64,000 nucleotides of DNA from Lucinisca nassula (GCA_963580285.1 OY757013.1:149993564-150057563); one strand, 5' to 3'; numbered from the stretch's first letter, positions 1 to 11,670 are shown. The notes: generated by a model not told the origin, from the letters alone. A program made the numbers and translations.

Positions 1-214
1 CTAGGAATTAACTGAGGTAATGGTCAAATTTGACCGACTCAGTATTAGAAGATAGATAGAATATAGATAATGCATGTTTACTCGGATGTCTTCGAATTTT
101 ACCGTAAAGTGACATTGCATCTGATGACGTCTTACTACAATGGCATCATGCAAAACGTTTGGTACGCACGCGTACATATTCTGAAAAAATTCTTTCTGAC
201 GATAAAACTCCTGG

Positions 215-446
215 TTAACCCAATTAGTACCAGAAACCCCTAAAGGGGTACCTTGGCAAACAGTGCAAGCCCAGATCAGACGCCGCAGGACGCGGCGTCT
301 CATCAGGGCCTCTCCCGTTTGCTAAAAGTTCAGTCATTTTTTTCAAATAAATTTTGAAGAAAACACAACCTGACACCCCTAAATTGTGAAATGGACTCCT
401 GCTCTATATATAAGGAGGAAGATTCCATTTAGTACAAAAAGGGGTA
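215..446. mobile_element. Family T hairpin MITE
   Basis: Starts at TTAACCCAATTAGTACCAGA and ends in AGTACAAAAAGGGGTAA, the family's inverted termini. A palindrome built on GATCAGACGCCGC is in the middle (about 272-306). The right TTAA has mutated to GTAA. Confidence 0.6.
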
Positions 447-834
447 ATAGCTACATAATAAAAAAAGTTATTGCACTGATACTGGTGAATATTCTCCATC
501 GTTGTGATATCGAAGGATACTCATAAACTCGTGCATTTCCATAGATGAATCCCAACCTAGGGGACAAAATTCACAAATATAACTGCAGAAACCCTATAAT
601 TACGCTCATGCGTAATGAGAGCGCTACAACCATATTAGTTAGTAATGAGAGCGCTACAACCATATTAGTTAGCCAGATAAGACAATATGTTGTTTAATTT
701 CATTTTATTGTTATTTTGTGATTTTCGATCACTTAAGGTACAGACCAGCCTGTATATGCGCACAGTCTGTTCAGCACCTAAGTGTTTGCTAGAACAATAA
801 GTCTAGTTTGTATAGCTAAAATTTCACGACTAGC
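447..834. other. No gene recognised
   Basis: AT-rich DNA with no plausible coding exon. A 32-bp direct repeat around 617-672 (GTAATGAGAGCGCTACAACC twice) is the only local structure. Confidence 0.4.
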
Positions 835-1112
835 TCATTACAAAAACACGCCTATACAAATACACAGTGAATTTTTTTCACTGAAAAAGTGGGATTTATG
901 ATGAAAAATTGTGATATTTTTCTTCTGCTCAAAATATAGATTGTGGGTACACGTTAGAACCGCCTCATCGAGGCGGTTCTAACGAGTACACACAACCTAT
1001 ATTTTAGAGCAGAAATAAGACAAATAAGGTATACCCCTCTAAACCCCAGTTTTACTATATAAAAGTGGGGTTCAAGGGGGTCAAAATTATATAGGCGTGT
1101 TTTCGTGATGTA
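835..1112. mobile_element. Family F foldback MITE, complete copy
   Basis: Left end AAAACACGCCTATA is matched by TATAGGCGTGTTTT at the right end, extending to an imperfect ~20-bp terminal inverted repeat. The centre (about 955-992) is the F palindrome, with ATCGA at its apex. No coding capacity. Confidence 0.7.
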
Positions 1113-2004
1113 GTCTGCTGGTTTACGTCTTAGCTGGTCGATAACCCCGAAGACAAGTTTTGTCGTGACGAGACGTATCTTGCAGTGCTGTTATCATGTT
1201 TACATTATTGATGTTGTTCGCGACTGAATGGGTAATTATTTTGCTTATGTTAAGTAATGAATGTTTTTTTTTTCACGGTAAATTATTGGCTCATTTTAGC
1301 ATTCATTTCTTATCACAAAAAGAGAAACCATATTACCATATGGCCTTGACACAAATCGATTGGGATCTGTCGGTAATGATTAGTTATTTACCCATTGTAT
1401 ACTGGTGGACTTTTCCTTTGTTATATGTTGGGCAAGTCCATTTGTCATTTTAAGGGTATCGGGTATATTCTCGCTTTTTCTAACTGCAAGAATGAAAGTG
1501 TCAAAGGCACTGAAATGAAAGATTCTATAAGAAATTGTCGAAAACCTGAACTTATATCAGACCTATATTAAATGATTTTAAACTTTTAATAAGGCAGTAA
1601 TGCAACGTTTGAAAATGCTTTTATATGCCATGAAATCGAAGTGTCTATATTATCATTTTCCGAAATAATCCAATACGTGTATCAAAATAAAAATGATTTG
1701 ACTGAAACCGTATGCAAATGCCAAACAGTGAGCTCCATTTATGTGAGATAGTTTAGTGTGTCTCTGAAAATGAATGTGACAGCGTAGAATAAGAGATAGA
1801 ATCAAAACGCTATAGCTTTCAACGTGCAGTTTGTTGAGGGGAAGTTTTTGTACGTGAGGGGACATATACTAGATTGTATCTATGATGGCACATGCGTATA
1901 TCGGATGACAGTGACAAACCTACAATAAATAAACCCATATCCTGCTGAATAAATTAGTTTAGCTTCGCTCATTCTGAATATCACCTAACCACATTATTTA
2001 ATAT
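1113..2004. other. No gene recognised
   Basis: Only short chance ORFs. Lies inside the inverted-repeat pair at 12-70 and 2005-2067. A (TATC)n microsatellite runs at about 2009-2029. Confidence 0.4.
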
Positions 2005-2084
2005 AATGTATCTATCTATCTATCTATCTTCTGATACTGCGTCGGTCACATTTGACCATTACCGCAGGTGTATATTACATACAC

Positions 2085-2347
2085 TCCAGTTTTGCAGGAT
2101 GAAAGCCTACACAGTAATCATGTAATTACGGTAGGGATCTTTAACCTGCACAGGGGATGGTTCTCCCTGCACAGGGGGCCTCCAGTTAACGTCCCGATCC
2201 GAAGGACGGTGCACTTAATGACATTCATTCCTGCAAATGATGCCAATGGAGCGTGTTCGGACACCGAAATTTTATCGCCGCTGCCGGGGATCGAACCCGG
2301 GACCTCTAGCATCAGAGGCAAGTGCACTAACCACTGAGCTATCAAAC
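2085..2347 (-). mobile_element. SINE family S4 (tRNA-headed)
   Basis: On the minus strand the 5' end at 2347 reads TAGCTCAGTGGTTAG (box A-like) and then GGTTCGATCC (box B), typical of a tRNA-derived Pol III promoter. A ~190-bp body follows and ends near GGTTAAAGATCCCTACCG. A second copy, split by an insertion, is at 9865-11670. Confidence 0.65.
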
Positions 2348-2384
2348 AAACAAACAAAGACCAAATGTTAGCTTTCATAAACCG

Positions 2385-2494
2385 CATGACAAATAGTGTA
2401 GATCCTGATCAGATGGCTTCTTCAGAAGCCATCTGATCTGGATTTACACTATTTTCAAAGGTAGGGTTTTCGTGCTCAGCAGGATAATGGTTAA
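2385..2494. mobile_element. Family H MITE, truncated
   Basis: Palindrome GATGGCTTCTTCAGAAGCCATC flanked by GTAGATCCTGATCA and its complement, then CAGCAGGATAATGGTTAA at the right end. Only part of the copy at 35894-36106 is present. Confidence 0.5.
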
Positions 2495-2740
2495 GCGACC
2501 ATCAATTACTCAGATCAGGATGCGCATCTGCTCACCGTGCAGTTTGATAAGAGGCTAGTTTGGTAGTACGTGTCTTCTTCAGCTTTCGGACTATAACACA
2601 TTCATGCCCTGCTGGTTGAATGTGTAGACTGATCTGATTCTTTGCTGGTGACGCAGGTCGTGCTCTGGCACACGGGAAAGTACGCAAAACACAAAATAAA
2701 CATAAACGAGCTCAGTATTTTCCAATACCATAAGTGAATG

Positions 2741-2962
2741 TTGAACCCATTTTGAATTGAAGTGAATCTTCCATCTTGTATAGAACAAGTCCATTTCAAA
2801 ATGTAGGGGTGCCAGTTTGTGTTTTCTTCAAAATTTATTATGAAAATAACCGAACTTTCTGCAAACAGTTTAGGACCAGATCAGACGTTCTGAGGCCATC
2901 GAGCTTGGCCTGCACTGTTTGCTAATTACCCGTTTTGGGGTTTCCGGTACAAAATGGGTTGA
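2741..2962. mobile_element. Family T hairpin MITE
   Basis: Same body as the copy at 4841-5068, with termini ACCCATTTTG and CAAAATGGGT. Both flanks read TTGA rather than TTAA. Confidence 0.55.
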
Positions 2963-3559
2963 TTTGTACTGAGCTATAACAAGAGGCCATGGCGAATTAA
3001 TCTATGATATTTTCATTCATAATAATTCGTTTATACAATTTAAAATTATCGAAAAGTAAACGAGAAGACCAATGCGTTCATGAAAGACAGAAAATACTAA
3101 TATTCAGCTCCATCAGCAGTTATATGTTTAGATATGAAGAGCTTTTGAACTGTTTTGAACATGGAGCACTATTTTCTCACGGATGTCTCCTGCCAAGAGT
3201 CATGATCGTGATTAGGCCGTCTGCATTAGGCTAAATTTGGTCTAATGTTATAAATCTGGGTCGATTGTCGATAACACTCGCCCCAAAAAATCACAGTCAA
3301 ACATATACGTAATGGTAGCATTGATTCAGCCATTCATTGCAAAAATGTCTCCTTCAAAGACCGATATATGACAACAGATTCTTCCACATTAGTTTATTTC
3401 TAGTCATAGGTTGAAGGTTTGTTTTGTTTGTGGTAAGTTGTACCAAAAAGAGACCCGTGGGCCACTATGCTCTCAAGAACTCAGCGGGGTACTGCCCACT
3501 GGCAGCCATGTATTTTAATAAACCATGGAAGCCCCGAGCCCAAGGCCGCTACAGATAAA
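2963..3559. other. No gene recognised
   Basis: No conserved reading frame seen. A TCGATTGTCGATAAC stretch near 3260 may be an eroded Q terminus. Confidence 0.3.
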
Positions 3560-4320
3560 ATTTTGACCCAATCAGCTTAGTCGCTTCAGAGGTATGATGT
3601 AGCTGAGTAGTAAGACTGATAGAAGATTGCTTAAAAATATTTCTATGAAAGTTTTGCAAAAGATATCCGCCGCTAAGGCTTGGGAGTAAACGCCAATTTT
3701 CAGTTTTTTTCCATTGCAAGTCTATCCAAAGAGCCAACTTTCATAAAAACCACAAAACATGTTAAGGTATATAGTGAATATTTCCATAAAGTCTCAGCCT
3801 GATAGAGTATACGGTTTCTGAAAAGATGATTTTTAAGTATTTTTGTGTATTTGTTTTTGCCATTTTTGGTTTCCATGGCAACCAAGCAAGCAATAAAAGT
3901 GAGAAGTCTGCCTAAAATCATATGACTGCCAGATGAGTGCCAAAACAATATTACTGTGAAAGTATTGTTAAAATATCTGAAAAAAAAAGCTTGGCAGTAA
4001 ATGATTTTTTTTTTTTTCAATTTTCCCCATCATCAGTGTTTGGAAACTCTAAAGTTGCCATAGCAACCAAACTAAATTTCATAAAAAAAAACAACAACAC
4101 AAAACCTGTAAAGGCAAATATTGTGCAGTAGGCCTAAAATCATATGGCTGATAGATGATTGTTTGGAGAATATTTCTATCGAAGTGTTGTTAAAATATCT
4201 GCAAAGGCATGGCAGTAAATGCCATTTTCCAATTTTCCCCATTATAAGTCTATGGAAACTCTAAGGTTGCATTAACAACCAAACTTAAGTGCCGAATTTC
4301 ATTTAAAAAAACACTGATTC
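3560..4320. repeat. Tandem array C, ~230-bp unit, about three diverged units
   Basis: The word TCTATGGAAACTCTAAGGTTG and variants, plus CTAAAATCATATGRCTG, recur at about 3700, 3920-4050 and 4130-4260, each followed by an ACCAAGC/ACCAAAC stretch. Units are strongly diverged and the ORFs they contain are not convincing genes. Confidence 0.55.
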
Positions 4321-4369
4321 GAGAATTCTTGGGACAGAATGTGCACTGGCGGTGTTAACAGAGAGTACC

Positions 4370-4487
4370 CACAAAATGTATTTTTTCTCCTCAAGAAAAG
4401 AAAAATAAGGTTAATCCCTGTAAACCACAGTTTTACTGTATAAAAGTGGGGTTCAAGGTAGTCAAAATTATATAGGCGTGTTTTGTT
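4370..4487. mobile_element. Family F MITE, right half only
   Basis: Runs from GAGTACCCACAA through TATAAAAGTGGGGTTCAAGG to the terminus ATATAGGCGTGTTTT. The left arm and core palindrome are missing. Confidence 0.55.
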
Positions 4488-4496
4488 GATGGTGAT

Positions 4497-4640
4497 CCCT
4501 TTTTGGTCGATTGTTTATCAGTCGACCCACAGTTACTAACTACAGAAACTTCCCGCCTGCTGTTGTCCTCGTTACTATCGATGACAATATACAAAATCCG
4601 GTAACCGGGTTATTTCTTGCGACATCAGAGCACTTGGTAC
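4497..4640. repeat. Family Q terminal fragment
   Basis: TGGTCGATTGTTTATCAG and the following 100 bp match the end of the family Q copies at 36110-36482 and 61842-62162, in opposite orientation. A related piece is at 6867-6975. Confidence 0.4.
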
Positions 4641-4840
4641 AAAGTAAAGAGCACTTTGTAAAAACTAAAATCTGGACTTGGCTCGTGTACTGGGACATTT
4701 CGGATGCCCGGGTCTGATCAGGGTCTTTACTGTTTGCTTAAAGTACAGAAAGTTAAAGGCTAAACGAAATGGTCTAAGTCTCCCGTTCAGACCTATTCTC
4801 AAAGACTGTCGTCAGTACTTCGATTGCTTGTCGATGGGCA

Positions 4841-5068
4841 TTAACCCTTTTTGTACCAAATGGAATCTTCCTCCTTATTTATAGCAAGAGTCCATTCCAA
4901 AATATAGGGATGTCAGGTTGTGTTTTCATCAAAATTTATTTGGAAAATGACTGAACTTTCAGCAAACAGTGGAGGCCCTGATCAGACGCCGCGTTCTGTG
5001 GCGTCTGATCTGGGCCTTCACTGTTTTCCAACTACCCGTTTTGGGGTTTCTGATGCAAAATGGGTTAA
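4841..5068. mobile_element. Family T hairpin MITE, best copy
   Basis: Bounded exactly by TTAA (4841-4844 and 5065-5068). The terminal inverted repeat is TTAACCC-TTTTGTACCA-like on the left against GCAAAATGGGTTAA on the right. The central palindrome (4978-5012) is built on GATCAGACGCCGCG. TTAA target duplication and CCC-starting termini are hallmarks of piggyBac-type elements, so this is probably a nonautonomous piggyBac-like MITE (inference). Confidence 0.65.
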
Positions 5069-5620
5069 TGAGTAACAACAGGGCGCCGGATATTAGCAAA
5101 ATTGGATTTTAGCCAATATCATTTCTCTAGACTGGTACCAACATTTGCATTAGCGTATGTGCAATAAGAAATTTGTTGCTCAAAGCTGAAAAAGACGAAA
5201 TCCATGATCCGATATTTGTTTACAAGGGACAGGGGCAGGAATCAGATATAAAATCATTGGGCACTCTTAAAGATCAGCATGATCAATATCTGTAATTATT
5301 TGCTATCTTATCCTTGGACAGATTCGTTTACAACAAAGGACAAATAAACTTCAGAGTAAACCATTTGTACATGACAGTTGCAGCTGTGACGAATATAAAC
5401 TAACCAGTATGTCCATTTAAAAAGCTAATGTCTATTATTTGCGTGCTGGACAACAGATTTCTGGTACATAGTTCAAAGCTCAGATACCAAGACTATGCAC
5501 ACGGATGGTCGTATGTACCTTCGTTTTTCGTCTATGCGACAATGACGCCTTTCACACAGACCGACTTGATTATGTGAACTATACTTTTTTAGATTTCATA
5601 CCATGGTGACTTTTAATAGT
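5069..5620. other. No gene recognised
   Basis: AT-rich, no ORF with recognisable content and no match to other repeats in the window. Confidence 0.35.
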
Positions 5621-6860
5621 AACCAGTGCTTCAGCTGAAGTGCACGACCCGCCGGATGCTTTTAGCTTTATGAGTGTTACCATATATGGGTATGGCGGCC
5701 ATTTTGGTCATGTGACCTGGACCTAAAACGGTTCCCCCAATAAATGCGCCTTATCGTAAGGAGCAAAAATATATCTTATACTTTAGTACTGTATTCTGAA
5801 TCGTTTGCAGGATAAAATGCATTCTCACTTTTCCAATACAAAAGCATATGTGTCAAAGTTTGACCTAGGCACAAAGAAGGTCAAGGTCAACCCAGGGTCA
5901 CCATTTTAGCAATTTATGATGGGCCTACGTCCCAGATGCTATTTATCAAGTTTCGTGGAAATCTGCCCAGTGGTTCTGGAGAAGACTATTTTTTAAGGGT
6001 TTTTACCATATATGGCTTGGTGGCAATTTTGGTCATGTGACCTGGACCCCATGAGCAAATTTTGGTTTCAACCATCCCATAGAGGCTCCATATGAAATTT
6101 GACTTCAATCGGCCCAACGGTTTCCGAGGAGAAGCAGTTCGAAAATTTTCACATTTTTCGCCTCGGCGAGGCTATACTAAATGGAATGTAATATTTCGCA
6201 ACTTCATTGGTTAGATCTCATTGATATCTATCAGTATGCCAAAAATTGTTTAAATATTCCAAGCGGTTAAGTCACTATCACCAATTTTCACAAACGGGTT
6301 ACGGACGGACCAAAAGAAGGTCAAGGTCAACCCAGGGTAACCATTTTAGCAATTTATGATGGGACTACGTCCCAAATGCTATTTATCAAGTTTCGTGGAA
6401 ATCAGCCCAGTGGTTCTGGAGAAGACTATTTTGAAGGGTTTTTTACCATATATGGCTTGGCGGCCATTTTGGTCATGTGACCTGGACCCCATGAGCAAAT
6501 TTTGGTTTCCCTATCCCATAGAGGCTCCATATGAAATTTGGATTCAATCTGCCCAACGGTTTCCGAGGAGAAGCAGTTCGAAAAATTTCACATTTTTCGC
6601 CTCGGCGAAGCTATACTAAATGGAATGTAATATTTCGCAAGTTCATTGGTTAGACCTCATTAATATCTATCAGTATGCCAAAAATTGTTTAAATATTCTA
6701 AGCGGTTAAGCCACTATCACCAATTTTCACAAACGGGTTACGGACGGACAGACTGACAGACTGACAGAATGACCGAATGACAGAATGACTAGGTGATTTT
6801 AGGGCACTCTTAGAAATCAACCGACTTCAGTCGGTTGGTTTTTCTGCGGGTCGTGCAATT
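5621..6860. mobile_element. Element X, copy 1, with internal tandem duplication
   Basis: A ~1.2-kb repeat shared with 27070-28150. TGCACGACCCGC (5641-5652) and its exact complement (6846-6857) form a 12-bp inverted repeat near the ends. A ~440-bp internal segment beginning AAGAAGGTCAAGGTCAACCC is present twice (about 5874 and 6315). GACAGAMTGAC simple repeats lie near the right end. No protein is encoded. Confidence 0.65.
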
Positions 6861-6866
6861 TATAGG

Positions 6867-7555
6867 TCGATTGTTTGTCGATCGACCCTAAGTAACTAAG
6901 AACAGAAGCTATCCTGTTCTGATGTCCACGTTGATATCACTATTTTGTAGAAAATCAAGGTAACGGTTATTTATAGAAAATAGCCGCATATTCTTATTGG
7001 TGACGTTAGAGTGTTGGTAAAAGTATCATCTTTAGAATCTTGGGGTGAATTATGACAGGATGTAGCGCCTAATCAGGATTTACACTGTTTGCTTACAATA
7101 TTGGAATTTGAGGTTTATAAATGAAACAGTTAAAGTCTCCATTCACGACCACCCAGAGACAATCGGCCCACCAGCTCTGTCAATGTTTTGATTCAGTTTG
7201 TAATAATTGAGCCAGCGCACGACAAAACCTACAATAAGGCATGTGCGCCCAATGAAGACTAAGATCAGCCTGCGCATCCGCGCAGTCTGATCAGTCTTCT
7301 TTGTGCGCTCTAATGATAGCTAAGGGCCCAATGCTCCTTCATGCAGCAAGAGAAGTCTCTGGTTAGACTACTTGTATATGGGTGGACAGGCTGATCGGAT
7401 TCTTCGCTGGGCGCACATGCAAGTTGTAGGAAATGCTGTGCCCCGGCTCAGTTATGTGATTCGGACATGCACTTAGTCAAGACTAAAAACAGCCTGCGTA
7501 TTCGTCAAGATTCATAGCCGTAATCGCTGAGTGTTACATAGAGGATCCTACATTA
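6867..7555. other. No gene; Q fragment and a GC-rich hairpin
   Basis: Begins with a Q-like fragment. A hairpin at about 7249-7310 pairs CAATGAAGACTAAGATCAG with its near-complement around a GCGCATCCGCGC apex; related hairpins are at 38557-38615 and 42390-42445. Confidence 0.4.
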
Positions 7556-7559
7556 CTGT

Positions 7560-8893
7560 TCACGCATTATTGAATTTATTAAACGAGTCGAGGAAAAGGG
7601 TTAAAATTTGAGGCTTCGCTGAGACATATTAAAACGAATTTTATTCACGATTTCTGTACAACAATGTCAATATTCCACCATTTATAGTAAACGCGTGAAG
7701 GACGTCGTACGTGTAACGTTACGGGACGTACTAACTAATAAAAATCAAAAATGAGTTCCTTTAAGAGCAATGAAAACATTCATAAGAAAGAAGATGGGTC
7801 ATACTACGTAGTTTCGGCTAATAAAGCCTCATCAGTGACCCTGTAATGATCCGGCAAAGGAAGCCAGAGGAAACATACTGCAATTTTGTGAATTTCGAAT
7901 AGGCAGTCGATACAAAGACTGATATAAATCAAAATGGATGGGGTCCAAATAATTAAAAACCTGTCTAGAATATGAGTCTAAACCAATAATTTATTTCTTA
8001 TTTCGCTGATCTCAAAGGACCAAAAGTAAAATATAAACTGCACTATGGTTGATGTACGGGGAGACGTTTTACGGCCGCCACACGGCACAACACCAGCTGC
8101 AGTGAAGGCGTATTTAATCAACTAACGGATTATCGAATTTATTTCATGGCATTATTACATTCTCAGACGCGACGTCATATGATAAATGAGTATTCACGTA
8201 TTATTGAATTTATTAAACGAATTGAGGAAAAGGGTTAAAATGCGAGGCTTCGCCGAGCATTTTATCTGTATCCTCATCGAGTTTAATAAATTCAATAATA
8301 CATGAAAACGAATGCAAGATTCTATTTATCATATGACATTTAAAACGTATTTTATTCTAGATTTTTTTAAAAAAATGTCAATACTTCGACATTAGTAAAC
8401 GCGGCTTCGTTTAGGACGTCGTACATGTAACGACACGGGGCGTATCTAATTTGCATATTTAATCCACTAGTGGATTACCGAATTTATTACATGACGTTAT
8501 TACACTCTCAGGCGCGACGTCATATGACAAATAGAGGGGTTTACATGAGTAGTCACGTATTATTGAATTTATTAAACGAGTTGAGGAAAATGGTTAAAAT
8601 GCGAGGCTTCACCGAGCATTTTATTCCTTTCCTCGACGAGTTTAATAAATCCAATAATACATGAAAACGAAAGCAAGGCTCTGTTTATCATATGACATTT
8701 AAAACGAATTTTATTCACGATTTCTGTACAAAATTGACAATATTGTGCCATTAGTAAACGCGACGTCGTTAAGACGTCGTACGTGTAACGTTACGGGACG
8801 TATCTAATTAATTTGCATATTTAATCCACTAGTGGATCATCGATTATATTACATGACGTTATTAATTCTCAGACGCAACGTCATATGATAAAA
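7560..8893. repeat. Tandem array D, ~350-bp unit
   Basis: TTTAATCCACTAGTGGATTA-type words recur at about 8113, 8460 and 8820, each followed by a CGTCATATGA word; a further partial unit starts near 7560. Within two units GTATTATTGAATTTATTAAA and its reverse complement face each other about 100 bp apart, so those units can fold into a long hairpin. The ORF at 8470-8664 is repeat DNA. Confidence 0.6.
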
Positions 8894-8944
8894 TTTAATA
8901 TAATATACCCGTGCGACATTTGGTCAAGAGTGGTGTGGGTGTGT

Positions 8945-9190
8945 CTTGGGGGGGGGGGTGCAATGTAGCGTTACACCAACATCTATCTATCTATATCTAT
9001 ACTGCACCACCCCCTCGCGGGGATTATCTGCAGGACATATGGCGACAGGACCTCTGTTTTATGTGTCACAGGACATGACTCGACCGGGACTCGAACCCAG
9101 GGCCTCTCGCATACCGTGCGAACACTCTACCGACAGATCAGACTGCGGCAAACACTCTACCGACTGAGCTACCGAGCCACACGGTCCATC
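8945..9190 (-). mobile_element. SINE S5 copy with duplicated head piece
   Basis: Minus strand carries GGTAGCTCAGTCGGTAGAG (box A-like) and GGTTCGAGTCC (box B). A ~30-bp part of the head (TCGGTAGAGTGTT) occurs twice at 9126-9172. There is no matching acceptor stem, so it is a SINE head, not a tRNA gene. Short G and ATCT runs flank it. Confidence 0.55.
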
Positions 9191-9379
9191 TGTTACATCC
9201 CCCCCCCACCTGCCTAATTAGATTCGTCCCGAATCTCTCCTTATGAATCTCCGAGTCCTGTCCAGTCCGGCTGCGAAACTTATTTTTCTTACTCTTTCAT
9301 GCCCTCAGACACGGTGCTGGACCACACTGGTCACAAGTTGTCACAAGGGGGGGGGGGGGTGGGGGGGGGGAGAATATGT

Positions 9380-9460
9380 CTCGACGGGACTCGAACCCAG
9401 GGCCTCTCGCATACCGTGCGAACAAGCTATCGACTGAGCTACTAAACCATTCGGTCGACC
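9380..9460 (-). mobile_element. SINE S5 head, second copy
   Basis: Minus strand reads TAGCTCAGTCGATAGCTTG then GGGTTCGAGTCCCGTCGAG, near-identical to the S5 head at 9062-9177. A G-run (about 9347-9370) abuts its 3' side. Confidence 0.55.
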
Positions 9461-9501
9461 TGTTACATACGACTCAATCAAACAATCTGGAGTGAGTGAG
9501 T

Positions 9502-9662
9502 GAGTGTTTAGAGTTTTACGTCCCACCAACCCAACAGCTAAGGTCATATGGAGACGGGACCTCGGTTTAAAGACTCATCCGAAAGTCTGGAGAAGCCGAG
9601 AACGAGCCAGCGATCCCTGGTTTACAAGGCGAGTAGCTTAACCACTACACCACGGAGGCTTC
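9502..9662 (-). mobile_element. SINE family S2
   Basis: Minus strand: head CTCCGTGGTGTAGTGGTTAA (box A-like) and a box B-like stretch, then TCCAGACTTTCGGATGAG and a tail ending TTGGTGGGACGTAAAAC. Same family at 40749-40908, with pieces at 16873-17015 and 28733-28822. Confidence 0.65.
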
Positions 9663-9864
9663 TCAAAAAATCTTGAGATGAGGTCCAAATCTGCCTATTG
9701 AAATAAAAAAAAACACATTGCTATATTTAATAGTTCTATTTGTGATTTTATTTTCTTAACAAATACCACAGCTTATGTGACAGCTGAAAAATGGAAGATT
9801 TTAAGGAAGTATTTCACGAAAATTTATAATTTGACGGCATCAGAACATGTCGGTGTGGTTACTT

Positions 9865-11670
9865 TAGTAGATCAGGGGTTAGTGGCCTTTGATGGATAAG
9901 CCTCCGGTTCGATTCCTGACAGCGGTAATAAAATTACGGTGTCCGAACATTCTCCACTGACATCATTTGCAGGGATGAATGCACCAAAGTGCAGTCCTTC
10001 CGATCGGGACGATAACTGGGGCCCCATATACAGGAAAAACTAGAGCTGTCAGAGGATCTGACTATAGCCCCGCTTCAGCGCTGTCAGAGAAGAAAGTTAT
10101 TTAAGCTGCAGAGAAAACAGTTATGAACAAGAAATAACTGTTGAAAATTTTACATTATCTGGAAAAACTCTAAGAGTTGTGAGCCCTTGTCCCTCATTTC
10201 AATGAGCATGATACATTACCAGAATGTCCATGTTTATACTAAATTTCATCTTCCATTTTTCAATGTTCAAAGGGTAATAACTCCTAAAGTAGGCAAATCA
10301 GAGTCAGGGTTCCTGCGCTCTGCACATTGTCTCATGGTGCTTTACACTTGTGTGAAGTGTCATGAAAATATCTCAAATGGTTTGTGAGTTATGGAGCCGA
10401 CACAGTCAAAATTGCCTTTTTAAATGTTCAAAGGGCAATAACTCCTAAAGTAGGCAAACCAGAGTTATGGTTCCTGCACTCTGCACATCATCTCAAGGTG
10501 CTTTTCATTTATTTGAAGTTTCATGAAAATATCAGAAACGGTTATGGAGCGGACATAGTTAAAATTGCCATTTTTTAATATTCAAAAGCCTATAACTGAA
10601 AAAGTAGACAATCCAGAGTTTGGGTTCCTGCGCTCTGCACACGTAATATGGTGCTTTACATTTGTGTGAAGTTTCATAAAATTATCTCAAACGGTTTTTG
10701 AGTTATCGAGCAAAGACGGCTAAAATTGATATTTTTCAATATTCAAAGGGAAATAACTCAAAATTAGGCAATCCAGAGTTATGGTTCCTGCACTCTGCAC
10801 ACCATCTCATGGTGTTTAATGTTTGTGTGAAGTTTCATGAAAATATGTGAATGGGTTTTAAAGTTATGGAGCGGACACGAAAATTGTTAACAGACACAGA
10901 CAGACACACAGACAGACACACAGAAAATACGAAAACAGAGTTATGGTTCTTGCGCTCTGCACATTGTCTCATAGTGCTTAACATTTGTGTGAAGTTTCAT
11001 GAAATTATCTCAAACGGTTTTCGAGTTATGAAGCGGACACTGTTAAATTGCCATTTTTCAATGTTCAAAGGGCAATAACTCCAAAAATAAGCAATGCAGA
11101 GTTATGGTTCCTGCGCTCTGCGCATCGTCTCATAGTGCTTAACATTTGTGTGAAGTTTCCTAAAAATATCTCAAACGGTTTTCGAGTTATGAAGCGGACA
11201 CAATTAAAATTGCCATTTTTCAATGTTCAAAGGGCAATAACTCAAAAAGTAGGCAATCCACAGTTATAATTCCTTCGCTCTGCACATTGTCTTATGGTGT
11301 TTAACATTTGTGTGAAGTTTCATGAAATATGTTAAGCAGATACAAAGTTATGGAGCCAACACAAATTAACGGAATCACGGAATTACGGAATTACGGAATT
11401 ACGGAAAATGTTCAAAGGGCAATAACTCAAAAAGTAGGCAATCCACAGTTATAATTCCTTCGCTCTGCACATTGTCTTATGGTGTTTAACATTTGTGTGA
11501 AGTTTCATGAAAATATGTTAAGCAGATACAAAGTTATGGAGCCAACACAAATTAACGGAATCACGGAATGACAGAAGGACATGGCAAATCCAATATAGCC
11601 CCACTTTTTCAAAGCGGGGCTATAATCATCTTCTGTGCAGGTTAAAGCTCCCTACCGAAATAACATGAAT
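9865..11670 (+). mobile_element. SINE S4 split by a tandem-array element
   Basis: Plus-strand S4 sequence runs to about 10041 and resumes at about 11630 with CTGTGCAGGTTAAAGCTCCC, the same order as the intact copy at 2085-2347. The 1.58 kb between is array A. Confidence 0.6.
10042..11624. mobile_element. Array A: ~160-bp tandem-repeat element
   Basis: About nine units share TTCAATGTTCAAAGGGCAAT, TTCCTGCGCTCTGCACA and TTTGTGTGAAGTTTCATGAA, at ~160-bp spacing (starts near 10258, 10423, 10578, 10735, 11057, 11220, 11408). Left side has TATAGCCCCGCTT (10063-10075); the right end is a hairpin TATAGCCCCACTT...AAGCGGGGCTATA (11594-11624). One unit is replaced by a CAGACACA microsatellite (~10885). 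The layout resembles bivalve 'pearl'/Helitron-like elements (inference). The ORFs inside are repeat DNA. Confidence 0.65.

Larger units (their letters stand above)
12..2067. mobile_element. Candidate element bounded by ~60-bp inverted repeats
   Basis: Bases 12-70 and the reverse complement of about 2005-2067 match closely: both read GGTAATGGTCAAAT, then a CAGTAT-AGAAGATAGATAG stretch. The 2-kb interior has no convincing ORF and carries T and F family copies. Either one nonautonomous element or two inverted copies of a small MITE; the sequence cannot separate these. Confidence 0.4.

Noticed and set aside
2280..2347. Functional tRNA genes at SINE heads (2347, 9177, 9455, 36903, 54735)
   Set aside because: Box A and B are present, but there is no matching acceptor stem and SINE bodies follow directly.
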